DNA of 25,722 nt from JAFGQJ01 sp964588525 (GCA_964588525.1 CAZPQC010000048.1:1-25722), one strand, 5' to 3'. Shown: positions 14,489 through 22,601, numbered from the stretch's first letter. Made by a program: numbers and translations. The notes: generated from the letters alone by a model not told the origin.

Positions 14489-15517
14489 ATGGCGAAGCTC
14501 TTACAAGAGATCGAATGGGAAGCCCCGTTGGTGCCAATCGAGTCTTCAGACTACGAAGCGCAGCTGTTGGAAAAATTGAGCCCTTGGCTTCAAAAGTCCG
14601 TGCAGGCGGTCAACGGACCGGTGGTATTCAGCTACGCCGATCCCAAGCTGATCGGGATTTCCCAGCTGGTCACAAGCCAGGAGAACGCCTGTCGGTATTG
14701 CTACGGAGTGGAACGGGCCGTCATGAAGTTTTGGGGGTACAGTGAAAAGCAGATCCGAGACCTGGAGGAGGAGGCGAGTCTGGCCGACGGAATCACGCGG
14801 CAGGTGGTGACGTTTGCCCGCAAGCTGGCCAAATCCAATCCCACTCCCGCCAAAAAGGACTGGGATGCACTTTTGGCGGAGGGTTTGCATCAACAGGCGA
14901 TTTCAGAAATCGCCGCCTTTGTAGGTGACTCCTGCTTCGCCAACCGGATGGCTACCTTTCTGGCTTTACCGCCCAACACCACGGTGGAGAACTTGTCAAA
15001 TGGTTTCCTGGGCAGGCTCCTCGTATCGGTGTTCAAGAAGAAGACACTGGCCAGGAAAGTGCCGCCGCCCGTGGATTTCCGAAACGAAGGCCCCTGTGCG
15101 GGCATCATAGAGGTCGCGGGGAACACCCATCTGGCGGTGCGGTTGCGGGAGACTACGGACGGTTGGCTGGCATCGGAGGTGATCCCAAGTCGAACCAAGG
15201 TGCTGATGATGGCCGTGATCGCCCGACAGTTGGGCGCCCGCTACTGCGAAGAGGAAACTCTGCGATTCCTCGCCGACGAGGGACTTCCTGGAAAAGATGT
15301 CGCAGAGATATTGGCGGCACTGAGCTCGCCCCTGCTATCAGACATCGAAGAGAGGTTGCTGCGCTGGACTAGAGATACCGTATGGTATGAACCGAGGGCC
15401 ATCCAAAAAAGCACCCGTAGGCTGTGCGCTGATGTGGGGGAACGACTTACCCTGGAAGCGATAGGAACAGCCGCGATTGCCAACACCCTGGCCCGGCTCT
15501 CCTTGGTTAGGGAATGA
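14489..15517 (+). CDS. AhpD/carboxymuconolactone-decarboxylase-like double-domain protein
   Basis: A 342-residue all-helical protein with two AhpD-like halves. The first half has the redox motif ACRYCYG, C68 and C71, set in the family's QLVTSQENACRYC context; the histidine usually four residues after the second Cys is E75. The second half (residues 225-330) has the matching LMMAVIARQLGARYCEEET helix but only one Cys, C253, so only the first half looks catalytic. AhpD passes electrons from lipoyl proteins to a peroxiredoxin, and relatives act on other substrates, so peroxide or thiol chemistry is plausible but unproven. The start at 14489 is chosen for GGAGGA at 14475-14480; an in-frame ATG at 14453 lies inside a tandem repeat. 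Its stop overlaps the cyclase ATG. Confidence 0.82.
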   Translation: MAKLLQEIEWEAPLVPIESSDYEAQLLEKLSPWLQKSVQAVNGPVVFSYADPKLIGISQLVTSQENACRYCYGVERAVMKFWGYSEKQIRDLEEEASLADGITRQVVTFARKLAKSNPTPAKKDWDALLAEGLHQQAISEIAAFVGDSCFANRMATFLALPPNTTVENLSNGFLGRLLVSVFKKKTLARKVPPPVDFRNEGPCAGIIEVAGNTHLAVRLRETTDGWLASEVIPSRTKVLMMAVIARQLGARYCEEETLRFLADEGLPGKDVAEILAALSSPLLSDIEERLLRWTRDTVWYEPRAIQKSTRRLCADVGERLTLEAIGTAAIANTLARLSLVRE

Positions 15518-16329
15518 TCGCGTACTTTGTAATCGGGGGCGCCGGATTCAGCGTGGCACTGGTCCTGACGCTGATCATCCTCTACCTCCGCAAGGAACGT
15601 GATATGCTGCGACGCCGGGCGGACAGAAGCGCTCAAGAGCTGGAGAGACTCCAGCGGTCTTTTTCCCGTTTCGCTCCAGCGGAGCTTGTGGAGAGGATAA
15701 TCGGAGCCGGAACACTAGGCAGTGGTGAAAGACGGGAAGTCACTGTGATGTTCGCCGATATTCGTGATTTCACCAGGATCAGCGAAAGACAAGATCCCGC
15801 GGTAGTCATCGAAGTACTCAACGGGTATTTCAGCGAGATGTCCAGGATCATCCGGTCACATCACGGTCATGTCACCAGAATCATGGGAGACGGGATTATG
15901 AGCGTATTCGGAGCCTTAGCGCAGAATCCGTGGCACGCGTTGGATGCGGTTGAGGCCGCGGTGGATATGAAGCAGGCCTTGGATGACTACAACGAGGCCC
16001 TGCGAACGCGCGGGTTTCCGGAGTTGAGATTCGGCATCGGTATCCATTGCGGCACTGTAGTTGCCGGGGTGGTCGGAAGCCAGGAGCTGCTGGAGTTTAC
16101 CGTGATGGGCGATGTAGTCAATGTGGCTTCCCGTATTGAAGGCCTGACCCGGCAATTTGACGCTGATATCCTGATTACGAATGAGGTGAGAGACCGGATA
16201 GGCGACAGGTTCACATTGATGGAGATGCACCCTGCCCACCTCAAGGGGAAAACCAACGCCATCACTACCTGGGCGTTGTTGGGTTTAGCTGCGGGCTTGA
16301 AATTCACCAATGAAGGGAGAAGATACTAA
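15514..16329 (+). CDS. membrane-anchored class III nucleotide cyclase
   Basis: A 271-residue class III cyclase with an N-terminal membrane helix (about 3-25), a charged coiled segment (26-52) and the catalytic domain (70-260). The two metal aspartates are D82 in MFADIRDFT and D126 in IMGDGIMSVFG, and the transition-state pair is N203/R207 in VVNVASRIEG. The usual base-selecting Lys in K-x-x-GD is R122, with T196 at the second selector site, so whether it makes cAMP or cGMP is open; cAMP is likelier. Its ATG overlaps the previous stop (ATGA), showing translational coupling. As no sensor domain is present besides the helix, control may come through partner proteins. The operon also encodes a cNMP-binding kinase. 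Confidence 0.9.
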   Translation: MIAYFVIGGAGFSVALVLTLIILYLRKERDMLRRRADRSAQELERLQRSFSRFAPAELVERIIGAGTLGSGERREVTVMFADIRDFTRISERQDPAVVIEVLNGYFSEMSRIIRSHHGHVTRIMGDGIMSVFGALAQNPWHALDAVEAAVDMKQALDDYNEALRTRGFPELRFGIGIHCGTVVAGVVGSQELLEFTVMGDVVNVASRIEGLTRQFDADILITNEVRDRIGDRFTLMEMHPAHLKGKTNAITTWALLGLAAGLKFTNEGRRY

Positions 16330-16330
16330 A

Positions 16331-16615
16331 ATGGCAAGATTCTTTATCGAAGTTCCTCACGAGGCGAAACCGGAGGCCTGCATCCAGGCGGTGAAGGCCT
16401 TCCTAAACACCGGTTCCCATTTCCTGGCAAAGGCGGACTGGGGATGCTACGACGGCGACCACAAGGCCTGGATGATCCTCGATTTGGATAGCAAAAAAGA
16501 AGCTCTTTCGGTGCTTCCTCCGGGTTTCAAGTCCAATGCAAAGATCGTGCAGCTGAACAAATTCACGCTGGAGGATACCGAGAGAATGCGCAAACATCAT
16601 CAGGGCGCCATGTGA
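16331..16615 (+). CDS. 94-residue conserved-looking small protein
   Basis: Not recognised as a named family with confidence. The alternating pattern (ARFFIEVPHEA, a helix with KPEACIQAVKAFLNTGS, then DHKAWMILDLDS and the AKIVQLNKFTLEDTERMRKHH tail) suggests a ferredoxin-like alpha/beta fold, as in small muconolactone-isomerase-like or DUF3303/DUF4242-type proteins. Start 16331 has GGGAGAAG at 16315-16322. An earlier in-frame ATG at 16310 overlaps the cyclase end. It is the last gene of the signalling operon, one base after the cyclase stop, with no signal peptide, so it should be cytoplasmic. A ligand-binding or binding-partner role is only a guess. Confidence 0.7.
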   Translation: MARFFIEVPHEAKPEACIQAVKAFLNTGSHFLAKADWGCYDGDHKAWMILDLDSKKEALSVLPPGFKSNAKIVQLNKFTLEDTERMRKHHQGAM

Positions 16616-16624
16616 GCTCATCTT

Positions 16625-16864
16625 GGGATTTCCGTTTATATGGCTGGCAGAGGAAAGGATCAGCAAGGTATCCTGCTCTCTCTGCTTCGGGTGGTCCAAC
16701 GCTTCTATCGGGTAGTATCGTCCGATCGCCTCGCACCTGGCTCCGATTGTGGGCTTGTAGTGTAGGATCGAGATTCTCTTTACATCACAAAGCTGCTGCA
16801 CCAGGTCGGCGATTTGTAGAGATTCTCCTCCCGTATTGTGGCATGCCTTCGATTGTATGCCAAT
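16625..16864 (-). pseudogene. glycyl-radical-enzyme activase, C-terminal remnant
   Basis: The minus-strand frame from 16864 to about 16625 reads a sequence resembling the last part of radical-SAM activases of pyruvate-formate-lyase-type enzymes: HNTGGESLQIADLVQQL, then DVKRISILHYKPTIGAR and CEAIGRYYPIEALDHP, matching the family pattern of a VKxIxILPYHxxGxxKYxxLGRxYP tail. The frame is closed upstream at the hairpin (16865-16881), and the radical-SAM CxxxCxxC core is absent. The 3' end runs into the preceding operon's coding DNA, so it is an isolated scrap, not a gene. No partner glycyl radical enzyme is in the window. Confidence 0.5.
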
Positions 16865-16881
16865 CCGCCTATTTCAGGCGG
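16865..16881. terminator. hairpin between convergent genes
   Basis: CCGCCT-ATTTC-AGGCGG forms a 6-bp stem with a 5-base loop, 25 bp downstream of the stop of the minus-strand exported protein. It has no T-run, so it is only a possible terminator for that gene. Confidence 0.4.
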
Positions 16882-16905
16882 GAGACCTGCTCATATTATC
16901 TAATT

Positions 16906-17730
16906 TCAGAACACGTAGGCTATGCCGCCGATGTGGTAGCTTGTCGATCCGCTCGTGCTCAGCATGTATTTGAAGCGGTAGGACACGCCCCAGTGGCGCG
17001 TGAAGAACACGTTGGCCATCGCGTCCCAGGTGCTGAGCAGATCGTCGGCATTGAACGTGAGCTTGTACTTGGCCTGCAGCTCGATAAAGTGCATGATCGT
17101 CGCGCTCAAGCTGAGGCCCGTGAGGCCGTAGAGGGTTTCGTCGTCGATGCTCTGTTCTTTAGGGGTCAGTCCACCCGGCCCAGGTCCATCCGTGTCGGCT
17201 ACGAGCGAGATATCGCCTCGGGTGATGTCGTATTCGACGCCCAGCCACGGGAACACCGACACCAGGACCTTAGCACTCGAGCCGAAGTAGAAGTAGTGGC
17301 CTGCCCGCGCATACGGCGCGTACAGGGTCAGCGGCAACTTGAGATCGAAGATGTACTGGGCGCTCTCGGCGTCCCCCGCGTCGGTGTCGAGCCTGAGCAC
17401 CTCGAGGCCGGCGCCGACCGCGACCTTGCCCAGCCGGTCCGACAGCACGTAGAAGTCACCGATCAGGTGGCCGCCCCAGAACTGACTGTAGTTGATGTCG
17501 GCCGAGTGATATAGGAAGGTGTTGGCCTGGAAACGGTCCGGATTGATCCACTGGAAATAGAGGCCCTCCATCAGCTTCGTGTCGTTCCAGTCGATCGTGT
17601 AGTACGGGTCGGTCTTCTGGTAGGCGTTCGTCGCCATCCCCAGGTAGGGGACGACGACCCGAATGTCCTCCGCGTATAGCGCCCCCACGAGCAGCGCCAA
17701 CAGGGCCATCACCGCGATCTTCTTCTTCAT
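16906..17730 (-). CDS. exported protein, probable outer-membrane beta-barrel
   Basis: A 274-residue protein of no recognised family. ATG at 17730 is preceded by AGGAAG in the minus direction and begins a clear signal peptide (KKKIAVMALLALLVGALYAED); the open frame upstream to 17877 lacks these features. The mature protein alternates aromatic and polar residues (GLYFQWINPDRF, FLYHSADINYSQF, APYARAGHYFYFG, GVSYRFKYML) and ends in IGGIAYVF, with a terminal Phe, the usual beta-signal for insertion in the outer membrane. The function cannot be read; a lone porin-like or structural role is possible. It stands alone, convergent with the signalling operon. Confidence 0.7.
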   Translation of the reverse strand: MKKKIAVMALLALLVGALYAEDIRVVVPYLGMATNAYQKTDPYYTIDWNDTKLMEGLYFQWINPDRFQANTFLYHSADINYSQFWGGHLIGDFYVLSDRLGKVAVGAGLEVLRLDTDAGDAESAQYIFDLKLPLTLYAPYARAGHYFYFGSSAKVLVSVFPWLGVEYDITRGDISLVADTDGPGPGGLTPKEQSIDDETLYGLTGLSLSATIMHFIELQAKYKLTFNADDLLSTWDAMANVFFTRHWGVSYRFKYMLSTSGSTSYHIGGIAYVF

Positions 17731-18033
17731 CCTGCTTCCTTTCGTTCGGTTCGTAGCAGTGTCGATTGTAATGTGCGAAGCGGAGGTGTGGCAAGACCGG
17801 GGGGCACAGCCATTGACCCCCGCGCTCGACAAAGTCGCCCTCTTCTCCGCCGGCAGCAGACGGCCCGGCCCGCCCACGTGTCCATACGAACAAACAGTTC
17901 GCTCAACGGAGCGATGGAATCTAGTTCAGGTGTAGTAATCCGGCGCCGATGCTTGCATCTATTTTATTTACCCGTACACCTTTGCGTCGGTGTCAGAGCA
18001 AACGGGTAAGGTTCTCAGTTCTGGCTGCATTGA
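17731..18033. other. 303-bp non-coding spacer
   Basis: It contains the upstream region of the minus-strand exported protein and the left border of the IS110 remnant. No gene was recognised. No strong promoter match was found for the exported protein, although TTACAA-type A+T-rich sequence occurs near 17765. Confidence 0.4.
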
Positions 18034-18495
18034 CCGCTGCCGTGGAGCGATACTCTGCCGACGGCGTGGATTCCGCCCGCTGAGATTCGGGATCTTCGGG
18101 ACCTGCCGCGTACACGGATGGTGCTGACTCGGCAGAGGGGCAGACTGAAGAACCGCATTCATGCCACTCTGGCCAAGTATGGTATAACTATCGAAGGGGC
18201 CAGCGAAGCCTTCGGCAAGCGGGGACGTCAAGAACTGGAGCTTCTGCAGACGCTTCCTGGGGTGGGATTTATCCTGGCTGTCGTCATTCTTCTGGAGACT
18301 GGTGAGGTCTCGCGTTTCCCGGCAGCCTCTGGTCTGGCTTCCTGCTCGGGTACAACACCCGGGGTGCATGCCTCGGGGGACAAGTTCCGCTACGGCCGGC
18401 TGCGTCCAGATGTGAATCGGTATCTGAAGTGGGCCTTTGTCGAGGCAGCCAACGTCATCTGTCTGAATCATCGACGCTCTCCGTATCGGCATTAG
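18034..18495 (+). pseudogene. IS110-family transposase, internal to C-terminal remnant
   Basis: IS110 enzymes (DEDD/transposase-IS116 fold) move without inverted repeats. The frame opens after TGA at 18031-18033 and reads TAWIPPAEIRDLRDLPRTRM, LKNRIHATLAKYG, LLQTLPGVGFILAVVILLETG, TTPGVHASGDKFRYGRLRPD and YLKWAFVEAANVI, a collinear family sequence. It therefore begins some 100 residues into the protein: the N-terminal DEDD catalytic region is missing. At the other end TAG comes right after SPYRH, about 50 residues before the normal end. The transposase cannot work. No IS boundaries were found. Confidence 0.85.
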
Positions 18496-18575
18496 GCATC
18501 TATTGCATTATCACGCCGAACACCCTAAAATCGAGACGTTCTCAATAATATGCACTAATTCTGTGGGTTAACGGT

Positions 18576-19007
18576 ATGCCAATAGAAACTTGGATAGACA
18601 CACGCAAGCACAGGGTACATGCGATTCTTTCCGGAAGAGTCACACTTCATGAAATGATACAGGCGATAGATTCTTCTGTCGAAGATTCCTCTTTTAGGAA
18701 TGGAATTGATATATTTTCTGATCACACGAGATTGGAAAAACCAATTGAAACTGATCAGGCACAGAAATTGGTTACATACTTGAGAAAGCTGAAAACACAT
18801 TTTGTAGGTTCTAGATGGGCAGTTGTAACAAAAATGCAAGCGTCCTTTGGAATGATGAGAATGCTGTCTGTATTGCTTGAAAAAATCCCGATGGATCTCA
18901 GTGTATTCTACTCGTTTGTTGAAGCTGAAAGATGGTTATCCCTACCTAAAAACGACAGCGTAGAAGAGCCAGGAGCAACACTAATACCAGGAACAACCGA
19001 ACCGTGA
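18576..19007 (+). CDS. STAS/SEC14-like hypothetical protein
   Basis: A 143-residue cytoplasmic protein visibly more A+T-rich than its neighbours. Segments such as HAILSGRVTLHEMIQAIDSS, FRNGIDIFSDHTRLEKPIET, FVGSRWAVVTKMQASFGMMR and VFYSFVEAERWL fit the SpoIIAA-like (STAS/SEC14) pattern: a beta strand, a GxVT helix, a strand with a D-x-R/H turn, and a final EAE-W helix. Such proteins are common and mostly uncharacterised. The ATG at 18576 has a weak upstream site, though the first strand fits the fold. It stands between an IS110 scrap and chromosomal genes and its base composition suggests import. Confidence 0.65.
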   Translation: MPIETWIDTRKHRVHAILSGRVTLHEMIQAIDSSVEDSSFRNGIDIFSDHTRLEKPIETDQAQKLVTYLRKLKTHFVGSRWAVVTKMQASFGMMRMLSVLLEKIPMDLSVFYSFVEAERWLSLPKNDSVEEPGATLIPGTTEP

Positions 19008-19074
19008 CCGCCTGAGCGATCCCAGAGGCACATCCGACATCCACCGCGGCCACCACTCGAAGGGAGGTGAGGCC

Positions 19075-20283
19075 ATGAGAAAGTTCCTGCTCCCTGCGCT
19101 TCTGTGCTGTGCCGTCCTGCTGAGCTCCTCCTGCACGACCTTCTACCTGGGGCGGGTTGTCGTTTGGAACGCTCCGACCAACCAGGAGTACGATCGCTTC
19201 CCCGTGCGGTCCATCGCCAACGGCCCGACCATCTTTCAGTTCGAGCAGGATCCGGCTGCGGAGAGGCGATTTCTGGAAAGCCTCGAGTCGATCCGCTACA
19301 CCTGCGGACAACAGCCGAGAATCGCACAGCTGGAGTCGCTTTTAAAGAATACCGGAACCACGGCCTTCATCGTCATTCGGGATGACGTGATTCTCTACGA
19401 GCGCTATTTCCGCGGCTACAACCGTGACTCGTTCAACACGTCGGCCTCGGTGTCCAAATCGATCGTGTCCGCTCTGGTCGGCATCGTCATTGGCGATGGT
19501 CTGATCAACAGCATCGATGAACCTATCGTTCGCTACCTCCCGGAGCTCGAAGGCAAGGGTGTGGAGAATATCACGATCCGCCATCTGCTGACCATGTCTT
19601 CGGGCCTGAAGCACACCTGGGGTCTGACGCCCTGGCACGACCTGGTCCGGTCTTACTACAAACCCGATCTCCGGAGGGTGGCGCTGCGGGTGCGGGTCGT
19701 GGAGGAGCCGGATCGGCACTACAACTACAACAACTGCCACACCCAGCTGCTGGGGATCATTCTGGAGCGGGTAACCGGGGGCAGCGTATCCAAGTATTTG
19801 GAGCGGAAGATCTGGATTCCTCTGGGCATGGAGTATCCGGCCTCATGGTGCCTGGACAGCAGGAAGCATGGTTTCGAACAGATGATGGCCGGCCTGAATG
19901 CCCGGGCCATCGACTACGCCAAGTTCGGCAGACTCTATCTGAACGGTGGGGCTTGGGAGGGCCGAGAGATCGTGCCGGCGCAGTGGATCAGGCGGACCAC
20001 GGAACCCGTACCGGCATTGGAGGCGATTCCCGACTTCTACGCGACTGAAGAAGACGAGGTGGCCGCCGCCTACTTCGCCGGTGATGGCTACTACAGCCAT
20101 CACTGGTGGGGTTATCAAACCGGCCCCGGATCTTACGACTTTTTTGCCCTTGGAATTCTGGGACAGTTTATCTATGTATGCCCCGAGAGCAGGGTGATCA
20201 TCATCCGTATGGCCGAGGATTGGGGCGCCGTTGACTGGTGGCCCGCTATTTTTCGGCAACTGGCCGTAAATCTCAAGGAGTAG
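19075..20283 (+). CDS. beta-lactamase-fold serine hydrolase lipoprotein
   Basis: A 402-residue class-C beta-lactamase/esterase-fold protein. GGGAGGTGAG ahead of ATG 19075 gives a strong start. Residues 1-19 are a lipoprotein signal with C20 in LLSSSC as lipidation site, so the enzyme is anchored in a membrane on the outer side. The nucleophile motif SxxK is S125-V-S-K128; the YxN motif is Y217-N-N219; a C-terminal HHWWGYQ takes the place of the KTG-like element. These enzymes include DD-peptidases, esterases and amidases more often than true beta-lactamases; the substrate is unknown. It is transcribed alone and converges on the racemase gene. Confidence 0.88.
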   Translation: MRKFLLPALLCCAVLLSSSCTTFYLGRVVVWNAPTNQEYDRFPVRSIANGPTIFQFEQDPAAERRFLESLESIRYTCGQQPRIAQLESLLKNTGTTAFIVIRDDVILYERYFRGYNRDSFNTSASVSKSIVSALVGIVIGDGLINSIDEPIVRYLPELEGKGVENITIRHLLTMSSGLKHTWGLTPWHDLVRSYYKPDLRRVALRVRVVEEPDRHYNYNNCHTQLLGIILERVTGGSVSKYLERKIWIPLGMEYPASWCLDSRKHGFEQMMAGLNARAIDYAKFGRLYLNGGAWEGREIVPAQWIRRTTEPVPALEAIPDFYATEEDEVAAAYFAGDGYYSHHWWGYQTGPGSYDFFALGILGQFIYVCPESRVIIIRMAEDWGAVDWWPAIFRQLAVNLKE

Positions 20284-20323
20284 CGGCGGTTGCGGAGAAG
20301 CGGAGCCGCAGAGATCATCGGCT

Positions 20324-21019
20324 CTATTCCGCCGTGCAGCGATCGACGATTGCCGCGATGTGGATCGCCGTCGTGTCGATGTAGTGGAGGCTGAAATCCT
20401 CCGGCTTCAAGAGCATCGGAAGCTCCGTGCAGCCCAGGATTACCCCCTCGATCTGTTGCTCCGTCTCGATCCGCCTTAGGATCCGGAGAAACCCGGCCCT
20501 GGTGTCCTCTTTGATGATGCCGAACTCGATTTCCGAGAAGATCTTGTCCTGGATGTACTCGATCTCCTCCTGATTCGGCACGATCACCTCTATGCCCGCC
20601 TTCCGAAAGGTCCTCTGAAAGAAATCGGACCGCATGGTGAACCCCGTGCCCAGCAGGCACAGTTTTGCGGCGCCCAGCTGCAGCGCATGGTCACGCGTCG
20701 CCTCGACGATGCTGAGAAGCGGCAGGGTTGTGCCTTTCTGCACCTGATCGAATACCCGGTGCGGCGTGTTGGAGGCAATGGCACCAAAGTCCGCTCCGCC
20801 CCGCCTGAGAATCTCGAATCGATCTATCAACATCGCCGCGATTCTGTCCCATTCGCCGCCTTGGGCCTGCTCGGTAAACGACCGCAGGTCCACGCTTTCC
20901 ACGGCGATCTCCGGAAAGCCGAGGGTCTCATAGGTGGGCTTGAAGGCATCGATGATCCCCCTGTAGTAGTCGAGCGTAGATTCCGGTCCCAGGCCGCCGA
21001 CGATTCCGATTTTCTTCAT
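20324..21019 (-). CDS. aspartate/glutamate racemase-family protein
   Basis: A 231-residue two-domain PLP-independent racemase-like enzyme, acting in the cytoplasm. MKKIGIVGGLGPEST is the typical N-terminus. Of the two catalytic acid/base positions, the C-terminal one is kept (C197 in ILGCTEL), but the first is S83 in ASNTPH instead of Cys. The E. coli YgeA-type L-Asp/Glu racemase has Thr83/Cys197, so a Ser here may still work, possibly in one direction only. The gene lies 16 bp behind the vWA lipoprotein gene on the same strand, with GGAG 8-11 bases before its ATG, so it is the second gene of that operon. D-Glu or D-Asp supply for cell-wall synthesis is one possible role. Confidence 0.85.
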   Translation of the reverse strand: MKKIGIVGGLGPESTLDYYRGIIDAFKPTYETLGFPEIAVESVDLRSFTEQAQGGEWDRIAAMLIDRFEILRRGGADFGAIASNTPHRVFDQVQKGTTLPLLSIVEATRDHALQLGAAKLCLLGTGFTMRSDFFQRTFRKAGIEVIVPNQEEIEYIQDKIFSEIEFGIIKEDTRAGFLRILRRIETEQQIEGVILGCTELPMLLKPEDFSLHYIDTTAIHIAAIVDRCTAE

Positions 21020-21035
21020 GTACGCGGCTCCAACT

Positions 21036-22601
21036 TCATTTGTCCAGCTGCTGCGCCGTTTTCACCAGGTCCAGGAAATCCTGCCGATACCCCCCACGGT
21101 CCTGCCCCAGAGCCTGCTGGGCCAGCTCGAGGGTCAGATCATAGTCGGCAGTGCCCCGGTAGGCGGAATCTCTCAGGATCAGGCCAAAGGAGGCAACCGC
21201 TGCGGAGAAGCGGTAGTCGTCCGAGGTTGCATCGAGGGGCAGCGGATCGAAGGGGATGGGTTTCTCGATGTAGCGGCTCTGTTCCTCCCCCGGTTTCTTG
21301 TACCTGAACTTGATCAGCATCAGCTCGTTCGAGCTCTTGGCCTCCTCCCGGACCTCGGAGGACTGGTACCTCAGCTCCTGCCGGGCGGCCTGGGCTCCGC
21401 CCGCCATTTTCAGCTCATAGAGCACGGTGACCGAGTGTCCGGAGCCCATCTCGCCTGCGTCTTTTCTGTCGTCGGCGAAGTCCTCGGCCCGAAGTATGCG
21501 GTTCTCGTAGCCGATCAGCCGGTAGGAGTCGACGATTACCGGGTTGAACTCGATCTGAATCTTCACGTCGTTGGCGATCGTGTAGAGGGTGCCTCCCAGC
21601 TCGGCGACCAGGGCTTTGCGCGCCTCCATCTCGCTGTCGATGTAGGCATAGTTCCCGTTTCCCGAGTCCGCCAGGCTCTCCATGCGGCTGTCCTTGTAGT
21701 TGCCGGTGCCGAAGCCGAGCACGGTAAGGTAGACTCCGCTCCTCCTCTTCTCTTCGATCAGGCGCACCAACGCGCCCTGACTCGACACCCCGACGTTGAA
21801 ATCCCCGTCGGTTGCCAGGATGACCCGATTGTTTGCCTTCGGATCGAAGGAGCGCTGCGCCACGTCGTAGGCCAGCTGGATGCCCGCTCCGCCCGCGGTG
21901 GACCCGCCGGCCTGGAGTTTTTCAAGAGCGGCCATAATGGTCGGCTTCTCATCACCGGTCGTAGGAGGCAGAACCAGCCCGGCCGCTCCGGCGTAGACCA
22001 CGATGGCCACCCGGTCGACGGGACGCATCTGCTCGGTCAGCATTTTCAATCCCTTTTTGAGGAGGGGCAACTTGTCCGGGCTGTTCATCGAGCCGGAGAC
22101 ATCCAGCAGAAACACCAGATTGTTGGGAGGCAGTTGCTCCAGGGCGATCCTCCTTCCCTGCAACCCCAGGTGAAGCATCATATGCTCCGGCTTCCAGGGA
22201 CAGTCCCCCAGTTCCACTTTGAAAGAGAAAGGCACATCGTCGCCGGGATCGGGATAATCGTAGTTGAAGTAGTTAATGAACTCCTCGATGCGCACCGCGT
22301 CCTGCGGGGGCATTTGACCGCTGTTCAGAAAACGCCGGACATTCGCGTAGGAGGCGGTATCCACGTCGATGGAGATGGTGGAAAGCGGATTGTCCAAAAC
22401 GCCGAGAAAGGGGAGCTCTCCGATCTTGCTGTACTCTTCCGTGTTCCATCCTTCGGACGGAGCCAGGAACAACGGCTCCTCTTGCGGTGCAGCGGCTTCG
22501 TACTCTGCCATCCCGTGGAATGCCATTCCCGACACGAGACATCCCGACAATCCGACGACCGCTGCCAATGCCAACACGACCCCGACCGTACAGTTTTTCA
22601 T
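21036..22601 (-). CDS. von Willebrand factor type A lipoprotein (YfbK type)
   Basis: A 521-residue lipoprotein. The start at 22601 is preceded by AGAGGG and begins a lipoprotein signal with lipobox LSGC (C21); the open frame upstream lacks these. Residues 60-160 are the conserved N-terminal vWF-A-associated part (STISIDVDTASYANVRRFL), residues 162-340 the vWA domain with the metal-ion site DVSGS at 167-171 and TDGDFN later, and the rest the DUF3520-type C-terminal domain. Proteins of this build are widespread and bind partners through the metal site; the role is unknown. It is the first gene of an operon with the racemase. Confidence 0.88.
   Translation of the reverse strand: MKNCTVGVVLALAAVVGLSGCLVSGMAFHGMAEYEAAAPQEEPLFLAPSEGWNTEEYSKIGELPFLGVLDNPLSTISIDVDTASYANVRRFLNSGQMPPQDAVRIEEFINYFNYDYPDPGDDVPFSFKVELGDCPWKPEHMMLHLGLQGRRIALEQLPPNNLVFLLDVSGSMNSPDKLPLLKKGLKMLTEQMRPVDRVAIVVYAGAAGLVLPPTTGDEKPTIMAALEKLQAGGSTAGGAGIQLAYDVAQRSFDPKANNRVILATDGDFNVGVSSQGALVRLIEEKRRSGVYLTVLGFGTGNYKDSRMESLADSGNGNYAYIDSEMEARKALVAELGGTLYTIANDVKIQIEFNPVIVDSYRLIGYENRILRAEDFADDRKDAGEMGSGHSVTVLYELKMAGGAQAARQELRYQSSEVREEAKSSNELMLIKFRYKKPGEEQSRYIEKPIPFDPLPLDATSDDYRFSAAVASFGLILRDSAYRGTADYDLTLELAQQALGQDRGGYRQDFLDLVKTAQQLDK

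Noticed and set aside
16612..17514. Plus-strand frame of 300 codons
   Set aside because: Composition-driven mirror of the exported protein on the minus strand; no recognisable domain or ribosome-binding site.
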